This document shows positions 15,579-27,415 of a stretch of 64,000 nt of DNA, piece by piece; position 1 is the first letter of the stretch; each line of letters opens with the position of its first letter. Under the pieces are notes generated by a model. The model was not told the DNA's origin and ran no database searches. It was given only the letters and a program-made list of their open reading frames with translations. Source of the DNA: Druceiella hillmani. Taxonomy: Eukaryota > Arthropoda > Insecta > Lepidoptera > Hepialidae. The stretch lies in contig JAYKKI010000134.1 of NCBI GenBank assembly GCA_039881145.1, forward strand, positions 1,150,001 through 1,214,000, in the 5' to 3' direction. A program made the position numbers and the translations under genes.

Positions 15579-16625
15579 TCTATATATTAATACGTGAAGC
15601 AAAAACTTTGGACCCCTTTTTACGAAAATTGCGCGGACGGAGGAGTATGAAATTTGGCATACTAATAGTTTATATGTAGGGGAAGTGCAGAACGCTTACG
15701 AAATATTTTTCAATAATAATGCTTATAAAGTACATTAAATCATTAAATAAAACATTACACACACTACCATGCATTTGACACACACATGTACAATTGACAT
15801 ATGAGTAGTCTATAGTTTTATTTTTCCGCTGGCTTTCCATTGTAGTTTATCTGCCAGACAGTTCGCAAGGTATTGTGCTTCAACTTTGTTATTTTCTCAT
15901 ATATAATTGTAAAAAGTTTTATCTTTTATCTAGAATTACAGTTGTTATCATTTAATGTAACATTATTAATAATAATCATAATATTAATACGTGAAGCAAA
16001 AACGTTGTGCCTCTTTTACGAAAATTACGCGGACGGAGGAGTATGAAATTTGGCACAGTTAAAGTTTGTATGGAGGAGTACGGAAAGCTAAAATTTTTAT
16101 ATAATAATGCATTAGAAACACATTAAATTAATAAAGAAAACATTACACATACTACCATGCGTTTGACAAACACACACACACATGTATATACACACATATT
16201 GACATATGAGATGTCCATAATTTTATTTTTCCGCTTGCTTTCCATTGTAGTTTATCTGCCAGAAAGTTTCTAAGTTATTGTGCTTTAACTCTGGTATTTT
16301 CCCATATATAGTAGTAAAAAATTTTTACCGTTTATCTGAAATTAGAGTTATTACGATTTAATAAAATATTATTCAATTTTCTAAAGGTTAATAATAACCA
16401 TAATTTAAAGGTTAATAATAACCAAAATATTAATATGCGAAGCAAAACCTTTATACTCCTTTTTACGAAAATTACGCGTCCGGAGGATTATGTAATTTGG
16501 CACAGTTAAAGTTTATATGGAGAAGAGTGCTGAAAGCTAATATTTTTACATAGAAAGGGATATATCGATTTTTATTAGAAATACATGCGTTTGACACACA
16601 TACATATGTACACACACATATGTAC
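15579..16625 (+). repeat. Three tandem Helitron 5' ends
   Basis: The sequence ATATTAATACGTGAAGCAAAA starts near 15,583 and again near 15,981; a variant ATATTAATATGCGAAGCAAAA starts near 16,427. Each is followed by a version of TTTACGAAAATT(G/A)CGCG..CGGAGGA and, farther on, of the CATTACACA..ACTACCATGC and TTTCCATTGTAGTTTATCTG blocks (first two units). Unit spacings are about 397 and 446 bp. The third unit is cut short before the coding region. An internal 18-bp direct repeat (AAAGGTTAATAATAACCA, near 16,383 and 16,407) ends unit two. Confidence 0.88.
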
Positions 16626-16829
16626 TATTTTGTTTATGGTTGAAGTCTATGGTCACACTGAGATTAATATTATTTGTCCATAGTCTTACTGAATGTCAAA
16701 AATAATCATAATTATGATAATGTCATATTCATAGTTTGTTTCGCATACACATATTAATAGACCAAACGCAAATTTAAATAATATTAATAGTTTACAAATG
16801 AAGAAGTAATTTTTAGAGATACATATAAA

Positions 16830-19375
16830 TGTGCACTAAATGTAATTCCAAGACTTTTTCATAGTTATGATTGTGGATTAATGAATTTACAATGCAGGTT
16901 TTGCAATGCGAAACGTTTTGAATCTGAAGTGACTTTAAGTGACAGGACTGAATTCACTTAATTTTGTCATAAGGGTAAAGCAATATCACCGCCCTTAAGT
17001 CAAAATGAATATTTTAAATCATTGTATTATGTACTTATTTCAAATGAATCTTCAATCAAAAGTAAGGCAAAAAATTATTTTGAAAACATTCGCAAATATA
17101 ATTCATCATTTGCTATGGTTAGCTCAGAAGCTAAAATTTGCGGGGCAGTTACAAGTGGAGTGTATCATTTCAAAAACATGATGTTTTTATCACAGATCAG
17201 GTTCAATAAATACGGTATATGGTCGCTCATCATGTTGTGCGCAATTCGATTTTTATGATGTCGACACTATCAATTATATATTATCAATTATAGATTACAA
17301 CATTTTAATCAAACATGCGATAACAGTATAATGCGCAAAATATCTCTTTAATTGGAACGCAGTAATCCTTTGGTTCGGTCATTCATTGCAATGAAACATC
17401 ATTGTCACAGAGTTGAGAATAAAAAAAAAGGAATTTGTATGCTCATTACAGTAAATCATGATTTAAATCAACGCCATTTCAATGATGCAGTTCAAACTGA
17501 TGCAGCAGTAATATTTAGTACAGTTGATAGTGAGCCACCTTTGAACGAAATATGATTTCATTTTAAAAAGTGAATAGTATCATCAAAAATATCTCAATTT
17601 TAAATTCATCATTAGACCCTTGAGCACATCCATTACTTTTTCCAAATGGTGATACTGGGTGGCATATCAATATTCCTCATAACGTACCAACTATATCTAA
17701 TTCAAGAGCACCCAGAAAACAATTAGCCATGCTTCAGTATGCAGCCTATCGACTTGCGATTAGAGAAGATTTCAGCATGTAGCACCATTCACAAAAAATT
17801 ATTTCTGCAGTGGATAGTGAGAATATATGTGAGAATAGAGGGCTCAAGATTACATTTCATTCGACAAAATCAAACAATCCTTAGATCTGAACTTTACAAA
17901 AATTTAACAGACTACTTAGAATTGAAAATGAATGCCAGGAATGTTGGTCGTAGAGTAATTTTACCATCTTCATTCAATGGATGAAGATGGTAAAATTACT
18001 CATATCATATCATATAAAATTACTCATATAAAATCAATAAATAATCTCCAAGAAATATGTATCAGAATTATTTAGATGCAATGTCAATTGTACAACATTT
18101 CGGAAAACCGTCTTTATTTATTACAATGACTTGCAATCCAAGTTGGCCAGAAATAGTTAACAACATTGGTGTAGGTGAAGCTGCTAATTTTAGACCTGAT
18201 ATTATTGTGCGTGTATTCAAGTCAAAGTTGAAAGCATTCATAGAGGGTCTAATACAAAATAATATCTTTGGTAAAGTTGAAGCACTCATTAATACAATTG
18301 AATTTCAAAAAAGAGGATTGCCTCATGCTCCCTTTTTACTCACTTTTAATGAGCAAGATAAAATTGTTAATGCTATAGATATTAATAAAGTTGTATCTGC
18401 GGAGATTCCTCACATTGAAACACATCCAACAATACATAAATATGTTGTAAAAGATGTGATGCATAATCCATGCGGAGTACTTAATCCTAATTCTGTATGT
18501 ATGAGAGATGGAAAGTGTATAATGGGTATCCATTATACAGAAGACGTGATAATGGTATTAAAGCAGAAGTTCGTGGTAGTTGCCTTGACAATCGGTACGT
18601 TGTACCATACAATCTCTATTTACTTGCTAAATTTAATTGCCCTATAAATGTTGAAGTATTTACTACAGTCAAAAGTGTCAAATACATTTATAAATATGTG
18701 TATAAAGGCTATGACAGTGCATATGTTGAACTAGAATGTGGTTGAAATGAACAAGGTCAAAATAAAGAAATTAATGAAGTTACCAATTTTTTAATTGGTC
18801 GTTATGTCGGATCAACAGAAGCCATATGGCGCATCTATGAATTACCAATGCATTTTCAGTCACATACTATAATCAGACTTGATATTCATTTACCGCGTCG
18901 ATAGAATGTATACTTCCGAGAAGGGCAAGAACGTCAAGTAATTGATAATGAAAGACAAACAAAATTATTAGCATTTTTTGAGTTGAATCAATCAGATCCA
19001 TCAGCACGAGAGTATAAATATACTGAAATTCCTATGCATTATGTGTGAGAACATTCCCGAAATAAATGGAAGAAGAGAATCCGTGGAGGTGATAAAGTCA
19101 TAAGAAGGATATATGTAGTGTCATCAAAAGATATCGAACTTTTTTACTTACGATTGCTTTTATGACATGTCTGTGGTCCGAAATCATTCAAGGATGTTAG
19201 AACACACAATGAATTTTTATACCCTTATACTGACTGTTTAAATGAATCAAAAGAATTACATTCACCAAAACAAATGCGGAATTTATTTGGTTACATTTGT
19301 GCAGTAAATGTCCCAGCCAATGCATTAGCGTTATGGAATGAATTTAAAGTATATCTTAGTGAAGTTTTTTAAGAC
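16830..19375 (+). pseudogene. Helitron Rep (HUH endonuclease) region, broken
   Basis: The N-terminal cysteine cluster survives as CRFCNAKRFESE (near 16,895). The 17,022 and 17,352 frames carry the pre-Rep region (VYHFKNMMF; NPLVRSFIAMKHHCHRVENKKKG), and 17,739-17,984 continues to VILPSSFNG. The main Rep frame is 18,057-18,647, starting MYQNYLDAM. The HUH motif reads LPHAPFLL at 18,321-18,341: the second metal-binding His is Pro (codon 18,330-18,332). A deletion and frame shift near 18,510-18,530 removes the region after MRDGKC; the next frame (18,497-18,745) carries YPLYRRR and the Tyr motif KYIYKYVYKGYD at 18,680-18,715 with both expected tyrosines. In-frame stops follow at about 18,742, 18,901, 19,045 and 19,164. 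Rep would nick and join DNA during rolling-circle transposition; this copy cannot. Confidence 0.9.
17953..18050. repeat. Fold-back filler inside the Rep region
   Basis: The Rep coding segment GAGTAATTTTACCATCTTCAT (17,953-17,973, 21 nt) is followed by a 7-nt loop (TCAATGG) and its exact reverse complement at 17,981-18,001, then by AT-rich partial re-copies (ATAAAATTACTCATAT). Coding resumes near 18,050. The inverted piece replaces the junction between the VILPSSF and MYQNYLDAM blocks. Confidence 0.9.
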
Positions 19376-19384
19376 TTTACAACG

Positions 19385-20640
19385 AAGAAGTATCCTTTAA
19401 TAGAGCTCAATTAGAAATTGATGATATTTTGAATATTCATAATTTGTCCTGTCAAATTCTTGGTGTACCAGTTCCCACATACTGGCAGAGAATAGAAGAA
19501 GAAAATACTATTGATATAATAGAACAAGAGATGCTGTTTTGTGAGTATTATGAAAGTGCAAATATTGAACAGCGTAATCTCACTGATCAAGTTATTCGTG
19601 ACATTTTGTATCATGATACTGGATCCAATGTTTTTTGTTTAACCGCTCACGCTGGTTATGGCAAAACATTCACACATACAGCATTAATTCACAAATTAAA
19701 TTCGCTTAATCTTCGTTGTATTCCAACTGCGTTCAGTGGCATAGCTTCAACTTTATTACTTGTAGGTAGGACTTTACATAATGCGTTTAAATTGCCTATA
19801 CCCATTTTAGAAAATTCTGTTTCAAATATTACTGCAAATAGTAGCTACGGTAGTTTCATAAATTCATCATCATTGATAATTATTTATGAAGTTTCTATGT
19901 GTTCTTTGCAAGTCTGAAAATCATAGATTATTGCGTTATCTATGTGATGAAAATGATAAACATAGAGTGTTTTGAGGAAAAACTGTACTTCTGTGCGGTG
20001 ATTTTCGGCAAATCTTACCAGTAATCCCACATGGATCACGTGGAACTTTAATTGAAAATTGTGTTACAAGTTGGCATTAATTTCCTAATAAAGTTACATT
20101 TACTCGAAATATGAGAGCTTTACCAAATAAAATAGAAATTGTAGAATTCTTGAAGAAAATTGGTAATGAGAAAGCCCCACAATTCTCTCAGTTTGGTAAA
20201 AATGTTATTGAAATACCTCATCTATTAATATGAGATAAAAACAATATTGATAAGGTGTATGGAAATATTTCCAATAACATACTTTCAGAAAATATATTGA
20301 ACTATGTTATTTTAGCACCTACAAATGACGATTGTACTTTGATTAATACTGATATACTTAATCAAATTCCTGGTGAACAGCGAACATATCATAGCTATGA
20401 TAAAATAATTTGTGATAATGACAATGACATCAATAACTATCCGGTAGAGTTTTTAAATTCTTTGTCTATTAGTGGTTTACCACCGCATAAGTTAGTATTG
20501 AAAGTTAATTGCATAGTTTTATTGATCATAAACTTAAATACTAAGGACGCATTAGTCAATGGAACAAGAATGCGCATCAAATTGATGCATCGAAATTTAT
20601 TGCGAAGTTTTAACTGGGACCGCACGCAGTAAGAGAATTT
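19385..20640 (+). pseudogene. Helitron Pif1-type helicase region, broken
   Basis: This is the C-terminal helicase half of a RepHel protein, which unwinds the displaced strand. The frame 19,429-19,917 contains the Walker A box AGYGKT (19,651-19,668) and PTAFSGIAS. The Walker B box reads LIIIYEVSM, where the usual DE is YE: the Asp codon is TAT at 19,885-19,887. Stops follow at about 19,915 and 19,972. Then come CGDFRQILPVIPHGSR (from about 19,993), another stop near 20,078, RNMRALPNK, a stop near 20,231, and the last open frame at 20,255-20,632 with ILAPTNDD and VNGTRMRIK. The C-terminal helicase motifs (the TINKSQGQT and VALSR type) are not recognisable after 20,640. Confidence 0.9.
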
Positions 20641-20849
20641 TGATTCCACAACATTTACACAAAAAATTTGCACAAAATAGAATATATTTCTTGTAAATCG
20701 GCTTTTAACGCTGAAAACTTTTAAACCAAACAACTTGTTTACATCTTTGAAATTACGTGGATGGATATCATCAACAACGGTTCTATCTTGAATGCCAAAG
20801 TGAAGAAATATTTCAAATATTTTCTGAGAGGGTAAACAAAAATTTCACA

Positions 20850-22565
20850 GTTTCTGTTAACTACTGTTTCGTAGCTTTAAAAAATATTAATAATTGAATA
20901 AAATCTGCTATATTCTTAAATTTATACCATTATAACTAAGAACTATAATTGAGACATTTGTTACTTTCTATGTTCAAAATAATATTATAAAAAATTGCGC
21001 AATCGATGTTCCAATTTTTTCACTTTTAAATATTTTATTTTCTAATTATTTTATTCGTAAGAATGCAGAATGAGAAAGTAGATGAAACACATATCACTCC
21101 CTATATGAGTTTCATCTGCTCTTATATAATAAAATTGCTGCAAAAGAGATTTAAATGATAAAAGTTGGAGAAAAACGTCTATTTCCCAAGAAGATTTTTA
21201 ATTTATAGAGGAAAATAAAACGAAGACAAAACATTAAAATATTAGTTTAAATTTGAATTGTAGTTTTAAACTCCTAGATCTCAAAACAGAGCTCTTTGTC
21301 ATATAATTTCATTCATTTGATGGCTTAAAAACACGATATCTCCAGTGCAAAATAAAATAATTATTGAAATATGTTAAATGTGTAAAAATTATGCCCGTTT
21401 GCACGCTCAGTCCATTCATAGTCTGCGTGATAACGCGCATTCGTTGGTAACAGTTGCAACGCGCTGGTGGGCATGGCCAGAGCATGTCCCGCATATCTTA
21501 TTTATTTTGATCGATGAAACACTTGTTTTCAAGCGGTTGCAGTTTAATATTAAATTATCACTAGCTTACGCAATAAATAATTTTCAAGTACAAATTTTTC
21601 GGAGGATAAAAATCGATTCGAAACTAGTTGTCCCGAGTAGGAACTTCAAAAACCTTTTACTCCAGCGCATAATAAAAATATAAATATTTTGTATAAAAAT
21701 GTTTATAACGATTAAATAAATGTCAAAACCGCCAAGTTCAAAAATCATTACCAAAAATATTTCACGTTTGGAATATTTATCGCAAAATTCCAAATAAATA
21801 CTTTTTTTATTAGGAAAAAATCTGTTTTCACCATAAAAAACGATATTTCACCATAACAGAATCGATTAATACTAATAATTCTTATTCAGTGGTATTTGAA
21901 GACGATCCAATTTTTTTATTAAAAAGTTTAATTTTTGCCTGTATTCATTGCACAAACTCACGAAGCATTTAATAATATCTCAAATATTGAAATCAAAACA
22001 AGAATTTGAGCGTTTAATGAACGTGAATACATTGATTAATATTTACATGTTATTGAGATATTCGTATCTGTATATTTAGGTATGCAAAGATATGCATGTT
22101 CACATAATATACATACGTAATTATCAATAAAATTACCCTCTTTGAGCTTCACCATAGTCTGATATAGATATACTATTAATTGGATTATATATTTTTACTA
22201 AGCCATTAATGACGCTCATCTGGTTTCGCTCCGTCAGATTTAGCGTGAAACAAATTATTATCGATGCCTCATTAAAGCAAAGCTTATAGATTGAAATAAA
22301 AAGAAGATTAATTTTTTTATAAGTAATTACATTACCTTATTACTTATTAATTATCGAAATAATCTAAATACGTTATCCCTTCATATTTATTTATACGAGT
22401 GTATACTTAACTACCCGGTAACATTGTTATTTAATTATTTGTATATTTAAAATCCTAATTACTTCCCGTCTTTGAAAATATTTGTATACATTTTTTTAGC
22501 AATTTACCAGTCATCTTAGTTGTCTCAACCTGCACGTATGGCTACATATTTACTTTATTGCTTAT
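20850..22565. other. No recognisable gene
   Basis: AT-rich DNA. A locally GC-richer 110-bp stretch at about 21,385-21,495 (GCACGCTCAGTCCATTCATA ... GCGCTGGTGGGCATGGCC) stands out. It could be a fragment of a dispersed repeat, but I cannot name it. Open frames of 61-101 codons crossing it on both strands have no recognisable content. Confidence 0.45.
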
Positions 22566-22569
22566 TGAC

Positions 22570-22990
22570 TTCACCATCATAAGTCAAACGAGTTCTAACT
22601 CAACGAAATTACTCCTTACAACTGAAGACTTTTTGTCGCCATTTTTTTTTCCATTTTTTGGCTCCATCAGATCCTGGCCACCAGTTAAAGTCAAATGAAT
22701 TGTCAGAGAAGTTAAGTAAGCTCAATGTCAACCCTTCGCCATTCAAGGGTTCCTGTCATCACCTTCTCACTCTAGTAACAAAATTTTGTCACCACTTGTG
22801 ACCAATGAACTCATTAAAACAATTAACCTGAGGTCAAATTAAATGAATATATTCCTCACCAAATAGGAGTTCATGTCACTATATTAAATCAAACGAGCCT
22901 AAACTCAATGAAACTACTTCTCATCACAGGTGAGTTCTATTACCGTCTTCTAGCTCCATCAGTTGATCCAGACCATATTTACAGAGAATC
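22570..22990. repeat. Pair of diverged direct repeats, about 300 bp apart
   Basis: GTCAAACGAGTTCTAACTCA (near 22,582) and ATCAAACGAGCCTAAACTCA (near 22,887) head two related blocks. Both continue through ACTACT/ATTACTCCT, a GTGAGTTC-like element and CTCCATCAG (near 22,663 and 22,956) followed by ATCC..G.CCA. A third, shorter relative lies at about 62,230-62,290. This looks like a dispersed repeat of unknown class. Confidence 0.6.
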
Positions 22991-23465
22991 TCTATAAAAC
23001 CATTCACTTTTTCTTTTGCACGTAAAAGAGTGAAAGTGTCTTTAAATAATATGGACGGAGAACACTCTAAATTGGAACCTGGCTTGCACTTGATAAGTTT
23101 TATTAATATCTAATTTATTGGCGGATTGGGATATTTGGCTGATTGGAACATGACATTATGTATTTAATATTTGTATCAATTATATGTTAGTTTTAAACTT
23201 CCTCTTTAGTAAGTACCTGCTAATAAAAAGGTTACACAAGAATTATGTCTCCTTTCTTTAAGATATTTATCTTATATCCTTCTTTCATACAAAGCAATCT
23301 GACAAATTTGAAGTAGGTAATTAAAATTATTATTTTATTTTCTTTTATAACTATTTTTGAAGTAATTTTATAAATTGTACTGTTGCATTTTATTGAATGT
23401 TTATATAAAAGTAATAGCCCCTTCCAGATAATATTTATCCTTAATTCGAATATTACAAATTGTCG

Positions 23466-23468
<3 letters not shown>

Positions 23469-23526
<58 letters not shown>
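23469..23526. repeat. (TA)n microsatellite
   Basis: Pure TA run of roughly 58 bp. Confidence 0.95.
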
Positions 23527-23531
<5 letters not shown>

Positions 23532-25555
23532 CATGTCATGTTGCTGTAAACGACAGAGCAACATATATTTGATGTTTATACGTATACTGAAATAAATCGC
23601 TGTTTATTCTTATAATTCTAAACGCGTATAACTTGGAAACAAAGGTATGTAAACCAGAGTACTTGAGAATTTTCTTAAACTTAAGTACAAATAAATGTCA
23701 TATCTTATAAAATACTCTTATTCCAGTGTTTACCTTTAATATTTCTCAAAAAGTTGAAATATTATTAATATTGCATACCTAATTAAATAGATACGTACAC
23801 AAGATCTCAAAATATAATATGTATTATATTTGTATTTCTAATGACTAATAAGATTTAAATCTAATGTAATCAAACTTGCGGTGATAAGCAATGAGAAAAC
23901 CGAAAGGTAATAAAAACTGAATATTACTCATAAAAATAAACTAAGTAGTTACATACTCAAAATTCAAACCAATTTTTAACTTTCAGTGTTAGCGAAATAA
24001 CTTTCGACAAACTTTCTACACGGCCTTTGAAATGTCACGTACTTTTACTTACTAAAATTGCTTAGGGATTATACATTGCTCTGAGCCAGTCATCCATAAT
24101 TCTGTATGAAAATTATTACACGTCAAACATTTTTTATGTATATTTATAAAATATATACTTACTATGCTTTACGATATTAAAACTGTAAGGAAGTTCCACA
24201 TGTTTGGGGCTGTCTTTTTTTATTAACCATCATGTTATAATTCTAGTTTTGTTATAACTATAGAAATATTTGTGTAATACGTATAAAACATTAACATGTT
24301 TTACGGTGGTATTAACTAAACACCTAGTTATCTCATTTTTTTATTAACTGATATAATGAAGATAAAGCTTTGAACTCGTTGAAAGTTTTGAACTCGTTGA
24401 TTGAGTGATATTTGCACCACGAGGGTTCCCGGACACATTTAAACACTTATAAACGTTTATGGGTACCTAATATTTATATTAAACTACTTACATATATTAA
24501 ATTTTATAACCTAGATATGTTGCCTACTATATCTTTCATGGGCGTAAAAACATGGTGCAAGTTTCAATAATTATAAGATCGGTAATCTCTGTAATTTTCA
24601 TATAAACTCCTACTCAGATTTTACCAACACACCATTTTTTTATGATTTTTGGTTCAGTCACCTTCAAGATAAGAGGAAAATATTTAATTTTTGCTTTTAG
24701 AATATCTCCTTAAATAAGAAATTTAAAAATTATTAAAAAATATTCTTGTATTTCTCATAATAAGACCTTCAAAATAAAGTTCCACATAAAACATAAAATT
24801 TAGGAAAAAAATAGTTATTACCTTATTTGTCATCTCCTTATTGGATTCGTGAACATTTTTAAAAAGGTAGCTTTTACAAAATTTGTGGGTCAATAATATA
24901 AATTATTAGGTCAAATTTTAACTCACATCGCACGGTTTCTAATAAAGGGTTCCGTTTTCCCTTTTCAGATACCGAACCATAAAAATAAAGTGGCTATTTT
25001 TCATTTTCGCTTTGTAATATATTGGTGCAAGTTCCTCATGTTTTATTTTTTCCATAAGGATAAATATTATTGCATAATTAAATTTCAGGTTTTCAGGGAG
25101 TGTGAGTTATTAACTAATGAAATTAACTTTTTAAATACATGGAAAGTTCTTCTCTCGCATTGCTAGAGTAGATTTGAGAAATATCTTCATTTTTTTCTTT
25201 CTTAAATCTTTAGATGCTTCGGGCTCTGATTTTTATGGTTCAACTAAGAATACACATGCCTTATTTCATTTCTTATGTTACTTTAAATAATATATTTAAC
25301 TAATATAAATAAGAAAAAGACAATAAATCTATTTCCGTATCGTTTCAATCGTTCACCTTAAACCGTTTTAGTGTACTCGTTATTTGCTTTCAATACTTTA
25401 TCATGTCCAAACATGATGCTGAGCGTATTAAACACGGTATGCTTTGCTCTAACATGGTTTTGATGCCACCACATTATTCTTCCATTTATAAAAAATAGTT
25501 GAACTTATTGAAATAATAGAAGTTTCTAGATCCTCACAATTTTGCTAGTACACCC
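23527..25555. other. No recognisable feature
   Basis: AT-rich DNA without recognisable coding sequence. One small direct repeat, TTGAACTCGTTGA, occurs twice 21 bp apart near 24,370-24,405. Confidence 0.5.
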
Positions 25556-25559
25556 CGGA

Positions 25560-26510
25560 GGGTGCCTTATTAGATTGTAATAATATTGTAGTTACTAGTA
25601 TGTTTTTATATTATCCACTCGCCGATGGCCCCACCATATGGTGATGTGGTTTGCGTGTGTGGTTGATCCCAAGAGCTATGCCGGCGGCAGGTTAGTACTA
25701 CTACTGGAAAGTCACTCAAATCGGATAGGTCGGAAGGGAGACACCGGATGAAAAGGAATATCCTGGTCCTTCAGGTTGGGGGTTGAGCGCCGGCCCCACT
25801 TCGGAAAAAACAACCCTGTTCAGAAACCTTAACAAAGTACAAAAACCAGACTTCCTCTACCCAGATGACTCGGAAAGGAAAAGGGCTTGAGTATTGATAC
25901 TTAGAATATTTGCACACTGCTTAAAGCAGGTGCACTGAAAAATCTAATTGACGTATTTGGCAGCTATGGAACTGATGTCCTCGCAATACGGGAACTGAGA
26001 TGGCTAGGACAGAATATCGAGATGGCTAGGACGGAGTCATGAACAAAAAATAATACAGAATATATTACAGCTGCCAAGATAAAATTTACCAATTCAGTGT
26101 GAGGTTCATTGTGAACTAAAGCAAAAAAAACTCAATTTTAGACTTCAAATCCATTAATATAAAGCTATGTAAGGTAAGACTAAAAAGGAGACACTACAAT
26201 ATCACCATTATTTGTGCCCATGCTCCTACTGAAGACCAGGATGATGCATAAAAAGACACATTTTACAACCTTCTCGCAAAATGCTATAACTCCTGTCCTG
26301 TACACGACATGAAATTAGTTATTGGAGACTTCAATGCCAAGATTGGAAGAGAAAGATTTGTCAGATTCCATGCTACTGGAGAAGTTCTTCATGCTGATAC
26401 CAGTGGAAATGGACAGAGAATATTTGAGTTTTCTGCATCAGAAGATCTGTTTATAATCAGCACAGAATTTTCACATAGGAATATACATAAGTACACATGT
26501 TGATTTCAAT
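25560..26510 (+). pseudogene. RTE-type LINE: 5' region and EEP endonuclease, decayed
   Basis: The GC-richer leader (25,610-25,880) resembles 5' regions of RTE-type LINEs. Endonuclease blocks follow. LIDVFGSYGTDVLAIRELRW (about 25,940-26,000) corresponds to the family's D-V/I-A-I-Q-E-x-R-W motif, with Gln replaced by Arg. After stops, ITIICAHAPTEDQDDA (near 26,200-26,250) appears. The frame 26,309-26,503 contains VIGDFNAKIGRE with the catalytic GDFN motif, then TSGNGQRIFEF. In this family the endonuclease nicks the genomic target for reverse transcription in place. Several stops and a frame shift make this copy dead. The expected downstream reverse transcriptase is not in the same orientation. 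Confidence 0.85.
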
Positions 26511-26514
26511 ACCA

Positions 26515-26845
26515 TCTCTAAGGCACTTTTCCACAGTTAAATTTAATAATAGATAGGCAAGCAAATCTCCCTGACGTAGGCCTCTTTCTGCTATAAAAGG
26601 TTATGATAGCCGGTTTTGGATTTTAATCCCACATCTCACTCTATGGAGTATTGCTCTAGTTAAAGCTATAAGCTTATTGGCGATTCAAAATTCAGCCATT
26701 GCTATAATAATATATCCCTCCATATGCTGTCGTATGCCGCCTTTAAATCTATATACAAGTATCATTGATAGGTTTTAATATTAGATTCTTTAGATTTTTC
26801 CCAGATTTGTCTTAAGGCTTGAATTTGATCAATAGCACAATAATT
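26515..26845 (-). pseudogene. RTE-type reverse transcriptase fragment, inverted
   Basis: Read on the minus strand from about 26,835 down, the translation gives FDQIQALRQIWEKSKESNIK, then YIDLKAAYDSIWRD (the RT block with an Asp of the active site), IISL-like and RAILHRVRCGIKIQNRLS-type blocks in shifted frames, and GLRQGDLL near 26,560-26,580. These match the order of RT motifs in RTE-like LINEs. The fragment lies between an endonuclease and a C-terminal piece that both run on the plus strand. It may be an inverted segment of the same element or a piece of a second copy. Confidence 0.75.
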
Positions 26846-26879
26846 AACGACAAAAATAAACTAAGATTAGAAATTGATA

Positions 26880-27415
26880 ACATAATTAAAACGGCGAATA
26901 AATGATTCTTTGAAGTGAGAAGATAACTATCTAAATTCATCAGTCTGAAGAAGAAACTAAAAATCTGCAAAATAATCATTCTATCAGTACTGTTTTATGC
27001 AAGCGAAACATGGACCTTAAACGTAGACACACAGCGATCACGTTTGAGCAAAAGTTCTCAAAGATATCTTTAACTCAGTGCAAGAAAAGGATAAATGGAG
27101 AAATAGGTATGATTTCCTGTAAAAACTTTACGGACAGCCACAAATTACCCAGGAAATCGGTAGTAACAGATTAAGATGATTAGTCACATGTAAAGAAGCC
27201 CAGACGATAATCCTACTAATATATTAACATTAACAAAACTCGAGGGTACTTGACTAACATGTAGGCCACCTTCTAGATGGATGACATCGAAAAAGACATA
27301 AAGACTTTGAACATGAGTAACTGAAAATGAACGGAGTCGTCGCAACTGGTAGGAGACGCTGGAAGGAGCGCGTAGTAGAGGTAGTAAGGCCTGCAAGGGG
27401 CTGCGCTTGTAAAGT
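26880..27415 (+). pseudogene. RTE-type LINE C-terminal region, decayed
   Basis: On the plus strand, 26,945-27,075 reads LKICKIIILSVLFYASETWT, the typical LINE stretch after the RT domain (the L-Y-G/A-S-E-T-W-T motif), then QRSRLSKSSQRYL. Near 27,330-27,400 ATGRRRWKERVVEVVRPARG resembles the arginine-rich tail. Stops separate the blocks. The 70-codon minus-strand frame at 27,184-27,396 is only the complement of this tail. Confidence 0.8.

Larger units (their letters stand above)
15579..20850 (+). mobile_element. Decayed autonomous Helitron
   Basis: The 5' end is a TC dinucleotide at 15,579-15,580 preceded by A, followed by TATATATTAATACGTGAAGC, a Helitron 5' terminus type I recognise from insect genomes. 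Helitrons insert between A and T by rolling circle and make no target duplication, which fits. Inside are three tandem copies of the 5' end (to about 16.6 kb), a broken zinc-finger/Rep region (16.85-19.36 kb) and a broken Pif1-type helicase (19.39-20.64 kb). I could not find the 3' hairpin and CTRR end: recognisable coding ends near 20.64 kb and the last 200 bp assigned here are a guess. It sits in segment A where segment C (near 58,625) carries no element. Confidence 0.88.

Noticed and set aside
20437..20733. 98-codon minus-strand frame
   Set aside because: It is the complement of the Helitron helicase coding sequence, as are the minus-strand frames near 18,068 and 18,336.
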